64,000 nucleotides of DNA from contig NZ_AP021869.1 of assembly GCF_026001925.1 (NCBI RefSeq), forward strand, positions 1,240,001 through 1,304,000, in the 5' to 3' direction. This DNA is from Vibrio gangliei (GTDB taxonomy: Bacteria > Pseudomonadota > Gammaproteobacteria > Enterobacterales > Vibrionaceae). How positions within the stretch are numbered: the first letter of the stretch is position 1; each line of letters begins with the position of its first letter. Shown here piece after piece: positions 26,351 to 35,875 of this stretch. A program made the position numbers and the translations under genes. Under the pieces are notes generated by a model. The model ran no database searches, was not told the DNA's origin, and worked only from the letters and a program-made list of their open reading frames with translations.

Positions 26351-26956
26351 TTATGGCAACTTTTTCAGCGTTGGATATTGCGAGTTAGTAATAGAATCAA
26401 CGCTTTTCACGAATGGGCCCATGTTTTGGAATTCCATAGGAAGGCGTAAAATCGCATCTTTCGCTTCTTTAGATGATGTAAAGTTACCAAATAGCAAACT
26501 GTGCCATTGTTTTCCGTTCACCGTTTTAACGTTTTCCCATTTAGGTTGGTTAGACGGTAAGTTAGCGGCGGTTTCTAATAGATTTTTTTCGTTTTCTAGC
26601 GCAGCAACTTGAACTACAAAATTACCTGATTGTGGTTGCGCTGCGTTGTTATCTTCAGGGTAGAAAACTTTGACCGTAGAAGCAGAAGATTCAGCTTGCG
26701 CGTTATCTTCACTGCTTGGGCTTAATTTCACTACTTTTTTACCCGATTCAGTCGTTTGAGGCTGTTCTGATGCAACATCTTGAGTATGAAGGTCTTCTTC
26801 TAACGGCGCTGCACTTGAATCCGTTAGCGGTTGCTGAACTTCATCGGTTTGATAAGTCTCTTGATACGTTTCAGTTGATACTTCGCTATCGTAGTCTGAC
26901 GATGAACAAGCGGCTAAAAATAGTACGGAAAGTGAGATGATTGCTATTTTCTTCAT
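26351..26956 (-). CDS. SPOR-domain lipoprotein
   Basis: About 201 residues from the ATG at 26956, which starts the lipoprotein signal KKIAIISLSVLFLAACSSS. A Gln/Glu/Ser/Thr-rich linker (about residues 20-110) of low complexity is followed by a C-terminal SPOR domain: NFVVQVAALENEKN, then WHSLLFGNFTSSKEAKDAIL and FVKSVDS. SPOR domains bind denuded peptidoglycan glycan strands at division septa. Upstream in-frame ATGs would put residues before the signal peptide and are less likely. Confidence 0.82.
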   Translation of the reverse strand: MKKIAIISLSVLFLAACSSSDYDSEVSTETYQETYQTDEVQQPLTDSSAAPLEEDLHTQDVASEQPQTTESGKKVVKLSPSSEDNAQAESSASTVKVFYPEDNNAAQPQSGNFVVQVAALENEKNLLETAANLPSNQPKWENVKTVNGKQWHSLLFGNFTSSKEAKDAILRLPMEFQNMGPFVKSVDSITNSQYPTLKKLP

Positions 26957-27178
26957 AATAAGGCCAAAGTATTTAAAAAATTCTTTCCACATCATGCCTT
27001 TGAGATCAATGAATATCAAGGCTAATAGCGATTAGAAAGTGATATGTTTGTCATTTTCCGCTTTCGTTGATGATTTTTGTAGCGATAGATCACAGCTAGC
27101 TATTTGTGGAAAGATGTTCGTTATGGTTTTGATTAAAATGAATCTCAGGATATGTGGTAATCCATCAACGGTGAAAAC

Positions 27179-29860
27179 ATGTTAACACTCAATAAATTGC
27201 TTAAACCGACTTCTATCGCGGTGATTGGTGCTTCTCAGCGCCCTTTCCGTGCAGGTTCAATCGTGATGCAAAATTTACTTAATGGTGGATTTCAGGGCGT
27301 TATTATGCCAGTTACGCCTAAATACAAATCGGTAAGCGGTGTGCTAGCCTATCCAAGCATAGATCTATTACCACTCATTCCCGATCTTGCCATTGTGTGC
27401 ACGAAAGCCAAAATAAACAAAGAGATCTTTAGCCAACTCGCAGCCAAAGGCACTGGCGCTGTGATTGTTGTTTCTGCTGATATGTATCAGCAAGATGCGG
27501 ACTCTGAGCAAACACTGGATGAAGCCTGCCTTGCTATTGCTCGGAAAGCCGGCATGCGTGTTCTTGGTTCAAACAGCCTTGGCGTGATTTTACCTTGGAT
27601 GAACATCAATGCATCGCTCTCTCCTGTAACCGCATCTAAAGGTAATATCGCGTTTATTTCGCAGTCTGCTGCAGTCTGTACCACAATACTTGATTGGGCC
27701 AATGATAAAGAAATTGGCTTCTCTACCTTTATCTCTTTAGGCAATGCCGTCGATGTCGATTTCCCTGAGTTACTCGATAACCTATCGATGGACAGCAAAA
27801 CGTCAGCGATCTTACTTTATGTCGATTCGATTAAAGACGCGCGACGCTTTATGTCTGCAGCACGAAGTGCTTCGCGGAATCGACGTATCTTGGTGTTGAA
27901 ATCTGGTCGTAGTGTCGAAGGTCAACAAGCCGCATCGTTACACACTCGTGGGAATCAAAGCATTGATATTATTTATGATTCTGCTATCAAGCGCTCTGGT
28001 ATGCTACGTGTAAATAATACCCATGAATTATTTGCTGCCCTAGAGACGCTTACTCACTCCGTGCCTTTACGTGGTGAGCGGCTTGCGATTATTACCAATG
28101 GTGGCGGCCCAGGTGTGATGGCGGTGGATGAGCTAATTCATCGTGGCGGAAAGTTAGCGTCATTGTCCGATGAAACGAAAGAACAGCTTGATAGAATCCT
28201 GCCTTCTAGTTGGTCTGGCAGTAACCCGATTGATCTTGTCGGCGATGCGGATAGTAAGCGCTATGCGGATGTCATGAATGTACTGCTCGATAGTGAGCAA
28301 ATCGATGCCATTTTGATCATGCACAGCCCTTCTGCTATTTCACATCCTACTGAAACTGCCCAGGCTGTTATCGACTGCGTTCAGTCACATAAGAAAAGTC
28401 GACGCTTTAATATCTTGACCAATTGGTCGGGTGAAATGACGTCTAAAGAAGCACGAAGCCTATTTACTAAAGCCGGTATTCCAACCTATCGAACCCCAGA
28501 AGGCGCCGTTGGGGCTTACATGCATTTAGTTGAATATCGTCGTAATCAAAAGCAGTTGATGGAAACGCCTTCTTCAGTTGAGCTTCGTAACCCAACTCAA
28601 CTTGCGCAAGCGCGTGATTGGGTTCAGCAGCATATTCAAGAGTCCACCAGCCAATTTGAATCTCATCAGATAATTCATTTACTTAAAAGTTATGATGTCT
28701 CTGTATTGCCGTCATGGCTTGCTTCTGATGCCAGTGAAGCTGTACATGTGAGTGAAAAAATCGGTTATCCAGTTGCCGTTAAATTACGATCACCTGATAT
28801 TGTGCATAAATCGGAAGTTCAAGGCGTTATGCTCAATTTACGCAATGCCAATGAGGTTGCCAGCGCTACGCAAGCGATCATGGATCGTACTTCATTGCAG
28901 TTCCCCGCCGCTTTGATTCAAGGTGTTTCGGTGCAAAGTATGGCGAGCCGCGCTGGCTCACAAGAGTTACGAATTCGTATTGAAACCGACCCTATTTTTG
29001 GCCCAGTGATCATGTTAGGCCAAGGAGGGACAGAATGGGATGTGGCCGAAGACGCGTCGGTTGCGTTACTGCCTCTAAATATGGCGCTCGCTCGTTACTT
29101 GGTCATTCGTTCAATGCGAGTGGGTAAACTGCGTTTAGAGCAATTACCCAACCCCGTCGATACGATTGCGTTATGTAAGCTCTTAGTGCGACTTTCCCAG
29201 ATGATGATCGATAATCCTGAAATCATCAGTCTCGACTTACATCCATTGCTCGCAGTCAGTGATGAATTTACCGTTATTGATGCCCGGCTTGAATTAAGGG
29301 CGAAGCAAGGTGAAAAACGTCAGCGTCTTGCAATTAAGCCCTACCCAGTTGAACATGAACAACATGTAACATTGAAAAATGGTGAAAGTTGTCTATTGCG
29401 TCCTGTGTTACCTGAAGATGAAGCTAATATGGCTCACTTTATTACCCAAGTATCACGAGAGGATTTGTACAAACGATTTTTCTCAGAAGTGGGTGAATTT
29501 AACCATGAAGCGCTCGCCAATTTAACGCAAATCGATTTTGACCGTGAAATGGCATTTGTGGCAATTCAAGTAGAAGAAACTGGCCATGAAGTGATGTTGG
29601 GGGTCGCCAGAGTGATTGCTGATCCAAATAACTATGATGCTGAGTTTTCTATTCTTATCCGCTCCGATCTAAAAGGAATGGGATTGGGAAGAATATTGAT
29701 GGAAAAATTGATTGCTTACAGTCGAAGTAAAGGAACGGCACGTTTAACGGGTATCACCATGCCTTCCAATAAAGGCATGGTTCAGTTAGCGAAGAAATTA
29801 AATTTTAAAACGGAAACGCATTTTGAAGACAATATCGTTGATATGCTTCTGGCGCTATAA
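27179..29860 (+). CDS. patZ: Protein lysine acetyltransferase, PatZ/YfiQ type
   Basis: An 893-residue protein made of an NDP-forming acyl-CoA synthetase-like part and a C-terminal GNAT domain. In order: CoA-binding (SIAVIGASQRPFRAGS), succinyl-CoA ligase-like (ISQSAAVCTTILDWA; ITNGGGPGVMAVDEL), ATP-grasp (about 470-690, KLRSPDIVHKSEVQGV), then GNAT from about 725 (LLRPVLPEDEANMAHF; RSDLKGMGLGRILMEKLI as acetyl-CoA binding). In E. coli and Salmonella this enzyme acetylates acetyl-CoA synthetase and other proteins. The end overlaps the stop of the convergent LysR gene by six bases. Confidence 0.93.
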   Translation: MLTLNKLLKPTSIAVIGASQRPFRAGSIVMQNLLNGGFQGVIMPVTPKYKSVSGVLAYPSIDLLPLIPDLAIVCTKAKINKEIFSQLAAKGTGAVIVVSADMYQQDADSEQTLDEACLAIARKAGMRVLGSNSLGVILPWMNINASLSPVTASKGNIAFISQSAAVCTTILDWANDKEIGFSTFISLGNAVDVDFPELLDNLSMDSKTSAILLYVDSIKDARRFMSAARSASRNRRILVLKSGRSVEGQQAASLHTRGNQSIDIIYDSAIKRSGMLRVNNTHELFAALETLTHSVPLRGERLAIITNGGGPGVMAVDELIHRGGKLASLSDETKEQLDRILPSSWSGSNPIDLVGDADSKRYADVMNVLLDSEQIDAILIMHSPSAISHPTETAQAVIDCVQSHKKSRRFNILTNWSGEMTSKEARSLFTKAGIPTYRTPEGAVGAYMHLVEYRRNQKQLMETPSSVELRNPTQLAQARDWVQQHIQESTSQFESHQIIHLLKSYDVSVLPSWLASDASEAVHVSEKIGYPVAVKLRSPDIVHKSEVQGVMLNLRNANEVASATQAIMDRTSLQFPAALIQGVSVQSMASRAGSQELRIRIETDPIFGPVIMLGQGGTEWDVAEDASVALLPLNMALARYLVIRSMRVGKLRLEQLPNPVDTIALCKLLVRLSQMMIDNPEIISLDLHPLLAVSDEFTVIDARLELRAKQGEKRQRLAIKPYPVEHEQHVTLKNGESCLLRPVLPEDEANMAHFITQVSREDLYKRFFSEVGEFNHEALANLTQIDFDREMAFVAIQVEETGHEVMLGVARVIADPNNYDAEFSILIRSDLKGMGLGRILMEKLIAYSRSKGTARLTGITMPSNKGMVQLAKKLNFKTETHFEDNIVDMLLAL

Positions 29861-30778
29861 ATGATCGTATATACAACTGTTTGAGTTGAGATAATCTTGT
29901 TTCCAGTGCTTTTTAAGGTATTGAATACACCAAGATTTTGCTTTGCCCATTTTATTACGTCGCCAAGCAATCACTAACTCCATGGCTTGATCGTTTGTGC
30001 CGTGTATTTTCTGTAGCAGCCCTTTTTCTATCAAAGGTGTGGCAACATTTTCTGGCATAGTACCAATTCCCAACCCCATGCATAAGGCTTCGATTTTTGC
30101 GTTGAAGTTACTCACGGTTAAACGCGGTTGCTCGTCCAACAGATTTTTCGTCAATGTCGGGGATGTTCTAGCGGTATCCGCAATCACAATGGCTCGGTAT
30201 TTCAAACGTGCTTGTTGATCGAAATCAGCCGTGCGCTTATGCACAATATGATCGGGAGCGGCTACCCATATCATGTTCAGCTCACCTAATGGATCGACTT
30301 TAACATCAATCGGCAAATGTTCCGGTTTCGGACAAATAAGAATATCAGCACGGTCATAAGATAGCGCTTCCCAATTTCCGGCTAAGGTTTCTTCTTGCAG
30401 CTTTAGCCGTGTTTTCGATTGCTCTTCCAGTTGATTGAGTAATGGGAAGAAAGTCCTAATTGGGATTAAACAATCATAGGCTATGGTCACATCCAATTCC
30501 CAGCCATGGGCGAGAATGTTGGCATCAGAAATCAGTTCATTCGAAGCGGCAATTAATGCACGCCCTCTTTCTAATATAAATTGCCCTGCTTGTGTAAATA
30601 CGGCTTTATGACCAGAACGATCAAATATGACCAAATCCAGATCCTGTTCGAGTTTTTGCACTTGATAACTAAGAGAAGAAGGTGCGCGATTCAGCTCTTG
30701 GGCAGCGGCTGCAAAACTTCCTCGTCTTGCAATTGCATCAAGCACATGGAGCGCTTCTAAAGTAATGCTGTTATTCAA
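29855..30778 (-). CDS. LysR family transcriptional regulator
   Basis: A 307-residue regulator with an N-terminal winged helix-turn-helix (LEALHVLDAIARRGSFAAAA, ELNRAPSSLSYQVQKLEQDL) and a C-terminal substrate-binding domain of two lobes. It resembles the YhaJ/DmlR-like group. It faces away from the TonB-dependent receptor gene across 236 bases that hold a Fur box. LysR proteins often control the divergent gene, but the Fur box makes iron the more likely control of the receptor. The effector is unknown. Confidence 0.9.
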   Translation of the reverse strand: MNNSITLEALHVLDAIARRGSFAAAAQELNRAPSSLSYQVQKLEQDLDLVIFDRSGHKAVFTQAGQFILERGRALIAASNELISDANILAHGWELDVTIAYDCLIPIRTFFPLLNQLEEQSKTRLKLQEETLAGNWEALSYDRADILICPKPEHLPIDVKVDPLGELNMIWVAAPDHIVHKRTADFDQQARLKYRAIVIADTARTSPTLTKNLLDEQPRLTVSNFNAKIEALCMGLGIGTMPENVATPLIEKGLLQKIHGTNDQAMELVIAWRRNKMGKAKSWCIQYLKKHWKQDYLNSNSCIYDHL

Positions 30779-30945
30779 AGTTCCTTCCTTAATGCTTTAA
30801 TTTAGTGATTTATGTCACATTTATGAATTTTTGCCAACATGAGAAAAACATGAACGAATAAACATTTAAGTTATTGTTTATTAAGCAATAACTATGGCTT
30901 TTCAGTATTAATGTTAATCTATCTGTTAAATAAATAGTAAATATA

Positions 30946-30964
30946 AATGATAGTTATTATCATT
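30946..30964. promoter_or_regulatory. Fur box upstream of the haem-type receptor
   Basis: AATGATAGTTATTATCATT matches the 15-base Fur core TGATAATNATTATCA at 14 positions and keeps the flanking AAT/ATT seen in Vibrio sites. It lies 51 bases before the receptor start, so the receptor is probably repressed by Fur when iron is plentiful. Confidence 0.85.
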
Positions 30965-31014
30965 CTTGTTTATTAGAATGCGCCCATCAACAACATAGGG
31001 AATGGAATAACTAT

Positions 31015-33195
31015 ATGTACCCCACTAACATTAAGCCATCATTATTGGCTTGTAGTATTGCTCTTACTTTAACGCCTGCAGCTTACGCGGCACAAGAATT
31101 AACTGCACTTGAAGAAGTTGTGGTATCCGCTACTCGTACAGAGCAAGCGGTGAAAGATGTCTCCTCTTCGGTTGCCTCTGTCTCGTCCCAATCAATGGAA
31201 TCTCAACTTGCGACAGACCCTCAACAAGCATTGAAATACACACCTGGTGTGGAAGTTCAAGGCCATGGTCGCTTTGGTATTTCAGATTACAATATTCGCG
31301 GTACTGAAGGCGATAAAATCAAAGTCATGGTGGATGGTGTTGAACAAGCCTCACCCTATAACCCTGGTGCAACAGAACAGCGTCACTACCCTGGTACGGT
31401 TGAAGTCGATTCATTAACTGCAATTGAAGTCAATAAAGGCCCTTCTTCGACTTTGTATGGTTCAGACGCCTTGGGTGGCGCGGTTTTATTTAAGACGAAA
31501 GATCCTTCTGATGTACTTGTGACCGATGGAAATGAAAACCGCTTTGGGATTAAATCAGGGTATACCTCTGCAGACGAAACCTTTAAAAACACCGCCACAT
31601 GGGCAATGCGCCAAGATGACCTAGAGACCTTACTGATCGTAACTTACGCTGATGGCAGCGAAACGGAAACTCATGGCTCTGGTGCTGATGTGGCTGGCGG
31701 TGAACGTGGTGCTGCTGATCCAGCTGATAAGAAAATCGGTAATTTGTTAGGTAAAGTTTACTACCGTCTGAATGATAATCATCGTATTGGTTTAGTTGCG
31801 GAGTACTATCAACGACGTTATGACGAGCAAGAGCTACATTATGATGGTTACTCGATCATGATGCCAGGCAGCGGTATGCCAATGATTACTTACGCCGATA
31901 ACTACAATAAAGATAATGTGAGTCGTCTACGTGTCGGTGTGAATCATGAATGGACCATGAGCAACGTGATGGCAGACAGCTTGAAATGGTCTTTGAACTA
32001 TCAACAAAGCGATTCTGAATATAAGAACTACGATACATCAACTGGCATGATGGGATCGGGTAAACGTATGCGTTATCGTGACGCAGGTGATGATTTAATT
32101 CAGTTTGATGCTCAGTTTGATAAGTTGGCAGAATTTGCTAATAGCTATCACCAATTCACCTATGGTCTCACTTATATTCATGATCAGTTTGCGTTGGATA
32201 ATACCGATTATAAATACGATTTAGGAACTGTCACGCCAGGTAGCACAGGTGTACCAGATGCTACATTGCAAAAATGGGGACTCTTTTTACAAGACCAAGC
32301 CTTCTTCTTAGATGAAACCTTAGTGTTAACGGCGGGTGTTCGTTATGACGGCTTTAGAACGGACCCAGAGGCAGATGAACAGTTTGATACTGATTATCCA
32401 TCTAATAGTGAAGATGCCATCACAGGTAAACTTGGCGCGGTGTACCACATTTCGAATCATTTCAGTACTTTTGCACAAATCAGCCAAGGCTTTAAAGCGC
32501 CGAGCGTAGAAGACCTTTACTACTACTATAACCAAGGGGCGATTTTTAATCCTAACCCCGACCTTAAAGCAGAAAAAAGCTTAGCTTATGAGCTTGGTTT
32601 TAGAGGTTACAGTGATGTAGGTCGCTTTGAAATCAGTGCGTTTTATAATGATTATACTGACTTTATTGATGGCTATAACACTGGTGAGCAGCAAGATGGT
32701 AAAGATGTTTATACCACTGAAAATATTGCTAATGCCGAAATTTACGGTATTGAATTTTCTTCAACTGTTAATCTGGATGCAGCCTTTAATGCGCCACGTG
32801 GCTTATATTCTAAATTCTCAGTCGCCTACGCTGAAGGTCGAGATAAAGACAAGGACGTACATTTAGATTCTGTTGCTCCGCTGACCGGTGTGGTAGGAAT
32901 TGGTTACGATAGTCTTAACCGTAATTACGGTGGTCTCGTTAATGTCACTATGGTAGCAAGTAAAGATGATTGGTCTGATGAAACCGTCGAAGCTGTGTCT
33001 GGTTATACGCTTGTTGACCTCACTGCTTATTACCGCCCTATTAATGACTTAACTTTGCGTGCCGGTCTGTTTAATGCCTTTGATAAGAAATACTGGCTAT
33101 ATTCAGATATGGAGTCAGGTTACTCTACTGCTAGCCGAGATTTTTACTCTCAACCAGGGCGTAACTGGGGTGTGAGCTTAGATTATCAATTCTAA
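31015..33195 (+). CDS. TonB-dependent outer-membrane receptor, haem/haemoglobin type
   Basis: A 726-residue protein with a signal peptide ending AAYA, a TonB-box-like EEVVVSATRT, a plug domain (VEVQGHGRFGISDYNIRG; SSTLYGSDALGGAV) and a 22-strand barrel ending in the aromatic residue F of LDYQF. The barrel holds GFKAPSVEDLYYYYNQ and NPNPDL, which match the FRAP and NPDL blocks of haem and haemoglobin receptors such as HutA/HmuR. A Met-rich loop (MMPGSGMPM; TGMMGSGKRM) is unusual. The Fur box and the haem cluster at 48-54 kb support haem as ligand. Siderophore or metal use is not ruled out. Confidence 0.85.
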   Translation: MYPTNIKPSLLACSIALTLTPAAYAAQELTALEEVVVSATRTEQAVKDVSSSVASVSSQSMESQLATDPQQALKYTPGVEVQGHGRFGISDYNIRGTEGDKIKVMVDGVEQASPYNPGATEQRHYPGTVEVDSLTAIEVNKGPSSTLYGSDALGGAVLFKTKDPSDVLVTDGNENRFGIKSGYTSADETFKNTATWAMRQDDLETLLIVTYADGSETETHGSGADVAGGERGAADPADKKIGNLLGKVYYRLNDNHRIGLVAEYYQRRYDEQELHYDGYSIMMPGSGMPMITYADNYNKDNVSRLRVGVNHEWTMSNVMADSLKWSLNYQQSDSEYKNYDTSTGMMGSGKRMRYRDAGDDLIQFDAQFDKLAEFANSYHQFTYGLTYIHDQFALDNTDYKYDLGTVTPGSTGVPDATLQKWGLFLQDQAFFLDETLVLTAGVRYDGFRTDPEADEQFDTDYPSNSEDAITGKLGAVYHISNHFSTFAQISQGFKAPSVEDLYYYYNQGAIFNPNPDLKAEKSLAYELGFRGYSDVGRFEISAFYNDYTDFIDGYNTGEQQDGKDVYTTENIANAEIYGIEFSSTVNLDAAFNAPRGLYSKFSVAYAEGRDKDKDVHLDSVAPLTGVVGIGYDSLNRNYGGLVNVTMVASKDDWSDETVEAVSGYTLVDLTAYYRPINDLTLRAGLFNAFDKKYWLYSDMESGYSTASRDFYSQPGRNWGVSLDYQF

Positions 33196-33220
33196 TTAAG
33201 TTTGAATTTAGTTTGTTACG

Positions 33221-33251
33221 AAAGCCACAGATTACGGTCTGTGGCTTTTTC
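33221..33251 (+). terminator. Terminator of the receptor gene
   Basis: AAAGCCACAGA pairs with TCTGTGGCTTT across the loop TTACGG, followed by more T. Confidence 0.88.
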
Positions 33252-33290
33252 GTCTAACAAATTATCTAGCCTTAAAAATCCCTAATAATA

Positions 33291-33323
33291 AAAACAAAAA
33301 AGCCAGCATAATCGCTGACTTTT
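33291..33323 (-). terminator. Terminator of the small membrane protein gene
   Basis: AAAAG-CAGC pairs with GCTG-CTTTT, one mismatch, loop ATAATC. The minus-strand side continues into TTTTTTGTTTTT. Confidence 0.6.
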
Positions 33324-33373
33324 CGTTATTACATCAATTACAACAAAGGGTTTAAAAAACGGTTTGTAATCAA

Positions 33374-33463
33374 TTAAGCTTTGTTTGACAAAGATTTTTC
33401 GTGTTTAACCATCACCACGCCGGCAATGATAAAAGCAACGATAAGAGCTAATGACATGCTCAT
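33374..33463 (-). CDS. Possible 29-residue single-pass membrane protein
   Basis: The frame begins MSMSLALIVAFIIAGVVM and ends KHEKSLSNKA. That is one membrane helix with a basic cytoplasmic tail. The ATG has a GGGGA Shine-Dalgarno seven bases upstream, and a terminator-like stem follows at 33291-33323, so it has the parts of a complete small gene. It lies alone in the 473-base gap between the receptor and galE. I do not recognise a family. Without a comparison across species it remains a candidate. Confidence 0.5.
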   Translation of the reverse strand: MSMSLALIVAFIIAGVVMVKHEKSLSNKA

Positions 33464-33668
33464 AATTTCCCCTAGATTTTTGTAGACTAAATAGACAGTC
33501 CAAATAGAAATCGAAGAAATTATACCCATTAATGTTATCAATATGTATTGCTAATATTTTGTTTTGCGATTTATCTATCACTTTGTATTAACAAAATGGT
33601 CTACGCGAAAGCATAACCTTTATCAGTAGCAATGATTTAACTCTTATCGAATTTATTTAATGTCATTA

Positions 33669-34685
33669 CTACACTTCAGGATAACCTTGCGGGTTGTTTG
33701 ATTGCCATCGCCATGTATCTGCCGTCATTTCTTCTAAGCTACGAGTCGCTTTCCATTGAAGCTCTTTCTCTGCTTTAGCTGGATCGGCCCAACATTCAGC
33801 AATATCACCGGGTCTGCGATCTACAATCTTATAAGCTACTTTTTGGCCAGAAGCTTTTTCAAAAGCAGCTACCATTTCTAATACACTATTACCCTTGCCC
33901 GTACCTAAGTTATAGATGTGCAAGCCTTGTTTGCTGCCAACATGTTTCAGAGCGGCTAAGTGTCCGTCAGCTAAGTCCATAACATGAATATAATCACGTA
34001 CACCTGTGCCATCTTTAGTCGGATAGTCCCCACCAAAGACTGATAAGAATTCACGACGACCGACCGCAACTTGCGCAACAAATGGCATTAAGTTATTTGG
34101 AATACCTTGTGGATCTTCCCCTAGTTCACCAGAAGGATGTGAACCAACAGGGTTAAAGTAGCGTAGTAGCGTAATGCTCCAATCAGGGTTTGCAGATTGA
34201 AAATCGGTTAAACATTCTTCAACAATCAATTTACTGCGGCCATAAGGATTGGTCGCACTGGTTGGAAAGTTTTCCAGAATAGGCACAGAGGCAGGATCAC
34301 CATAGACGGTAGCCGATGAGCTGAATACCAGTGATTTCACGCCAGATTCACGCATTGCATCAACTAATACTAGCGTGCCATGGACGTTGTTATCGTAATA
34401 TTCTAAAGGCTTGGCTACAGATTCTCCCACCGCTTTGAGACCGGCAAAATGAATGACAGAATCAATATTATATTGTGTTAACACTTGAGTTAATGCTGCT
34501 TTGTCGCGAATGTCGCCTTCGACAAAAATAGGACGAACACCAGACACTTTTTCAATGCGATCAAGAACAGCAGGTTTGCTATTGTAGAGGTTATCAAAAA
34601 TGATTGGCGTCATGCCTGCTTCAATCATTTGAATGCATGTGTGGCTGCCGATATATCCCATTCCACCAGTAACTAAAACAAACAT
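33669..34685 (-). CDS. galE: UDP-glucose 4-epimerase GalE
   Basis: A 338-residue short-chain dehydrogenase fold enzyme that interconverts UDP-glucose and UDP-galactose with bound NAD. The NAD-binding start VTGGMGYIGSHTC, the catalytic SSSATVYG and Tyr-x3-Lys in NPYGRSKLI are present, as is the C-terminal RPGDIAECWADP. Length equals E. coli GalE (338). It is not in a gal operon here. It serves galactose use and surface polysaccharide synthesis. Confidence 0.96.
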   Translation of the reverse strand: MFVLVTGGMGYIGSHTCIQMIEAGMTPIIFDNLYNSKPAVLDRIEKVSGVRPIFVEGDIRDKAALTQVLTQYNIDSVIHFAGLKAVGESVAKPLEYYDNNVHGTLVLVDAMRESGVKSLVFSSSATVYGDPASVPILENFPTSATNPYGRSKLIVEECLTDFQSANPDWSITLLRYFNPVGSHPSGELGEDPQGIPNNLMPFVAQVAVGRREFLSVFGGDYPTKDGTGVRDYIHVMDLADGHLAALKHVGSKQGLHIYNLGTGKGNSVLEMVAAFEKASGQKVAYKIVDRRPGDIAECWADPAKAEKELQWKATRSLEEMTADTWRWQSNNPQGYPEV

Positions 34686-34804
34686 AGGAATCCTCGAATT
34701 TTGTGATTTTCTTAATTGCGCTAACCATACAACATTGCACCTTGTAGATATACCCTTCTAGTGTCAATATTATGAGGTTAACTCATTGTATAGAGCGATA
34801 ATTC

Positions 34805-35557
34805 ATGACATTGGAAACAGCAAAATTAAAACTGAACTGTGATATGGGTGAAAGTTTTGGCCATTGGAATATGGGGAATGACGAAGCCGTGATCCCCTAT
34901 GTGCACATGGCCAATATTGCTTGCGGATTTCACGCATCAGATCCGGATTCGATGGCAAAAACGATTCAACTCGCAGTCAAACATAATGTCAGTATTGGTG
35001 CTCACCCTTCTTATCAAGATCTACTCGGATTTGGTCGGCGCTCTATTCCCCATACTCCAGAACAAATTTCTCACCTTATCAGCTACCAAGTTGGTGCGAT
35101 CCAAAGTTTAGCTCAGTTTTATGACACGCAAGTGGATTACGTAAAGCCTCACGGTGCGTTATATAACGATATGATGTCGAATTTAGAGATTTTTGAAGCA
35201 ATTGTGCAAGCAGTGATGCCAACAGGGTTGCCTTTAATGGTCTTGGCAAAAAAAGATAATAGTGCTTATTTAGATATTGCGGATGATTACAATGTGCCTT
35301 TACTATTTGAAGCCTTTGCCGACCGAGCATATAAAGACGATGGCTCTTTAGTGCCACGTCAGCACCCAAACGCAGTGCATACCAATGCGGAAGATATTTT
35401 TTATCAAGCCATGCAGTTAGCGAATTTTGGTACAGTGACGACGATAAAAGGACACACGCTTGAACTGCAAGCCGATACACTTTGCGTGCACGGTGACAAC
35501 GAAGAGTCTATTGCCGTTGTTAAACGTATTTATAGCGCCCTTAACAAACCACTCTAA
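34805..35557 (+). CDS. pxpA: 5-oxoprolinase subunit A (LamB/YcsF family)
   Basis: A 250-residue protein that starts with KLNCDMGESFGHW and has ANIACGFHASDPDSM, SIGAHPSYQDL, GFGRR and VKPHGALYN, the set of conserved blocks of PxpA. PxpA with PxpB and PxpC hydrolyses 5-oxoproline to glutamate using ATP. The pxpB and pxpC genes, usually next door, are not in this window, so they must lie elsewhere or be missing. It is divergent from galE. Confidence 0.9.
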   Translation: MTLETAKLKLNCDMGESFGHWNMGNDEAVIPYVHMANIACGFHASDPDSMAKTIQLAVKHNVSIGAHPSYQDLLGFGRRSIPHTPEQISHLISYQVGAIQSLAQFYDTQVDYVKPHGALYNDMMSNLEIFEAIVQAVMPTGLPLMVLAKKDNSAYLDIADDYNVPLLFEAFADRAYKDDGSLVPRQHPNAVHTNAEDIFYQAMQLANFGTVTTIKGHTLELQADTLCVHGDNEESIAVVKRIYSALNKPL

Positions 35558-35563
35558 TACAGG

Positions 35564-35806
35564 CTATTTCTCAGAGCGCAATAAAGTATCAAGTTGATCC
35601 ACTACTTCAGCCCAATCGGCATCTTCTTCTTTGGCCTCTTTAAGAAATTCCGATTGTGATTGATTCCAAAAATCCGCTGTATGTAGAGGCGCAGTATGAT
35701 CGAGTTTATGTGAATAATGCTCAATAAACTTTTGAATGTCGTTACGCGAACTTGGTAAACCCAGCTGTTCAAACAAAGTTTCTAAACTGTGTTGATGCAT
35801 TTCCAT
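35564..35806 (-). CDS. DUF2789 family protein
   Basis: An 80-residue acidic protein with MHQHSLETLFEQLGLPS at its start and ADFWNQSQSEFLKEAKEEDADWAEVVDQLD-like text toward the end, the pattern of the DUF2789 family of proteobacteria. It is all helical by appearance and has no membrane segment. No function is known to me. It ends seven bases from the convergent pxpA stop. Confidence 0.82.
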   Translation of the reverse strand: MEMHQHSLETLFEQLGLPSSRNDIQKFIEHYSHKLDHTAPLHTADFWNQSQSEFLKEAKEEDADWAEVVDQLDTLLRSEK

Positions 35807-35875
35807 AGCGCCTCCTTTGCATTCGCTTAAATTTGATGGCTTTATCTGAGCCTTTATCTAAGCATAGAACAGAAA

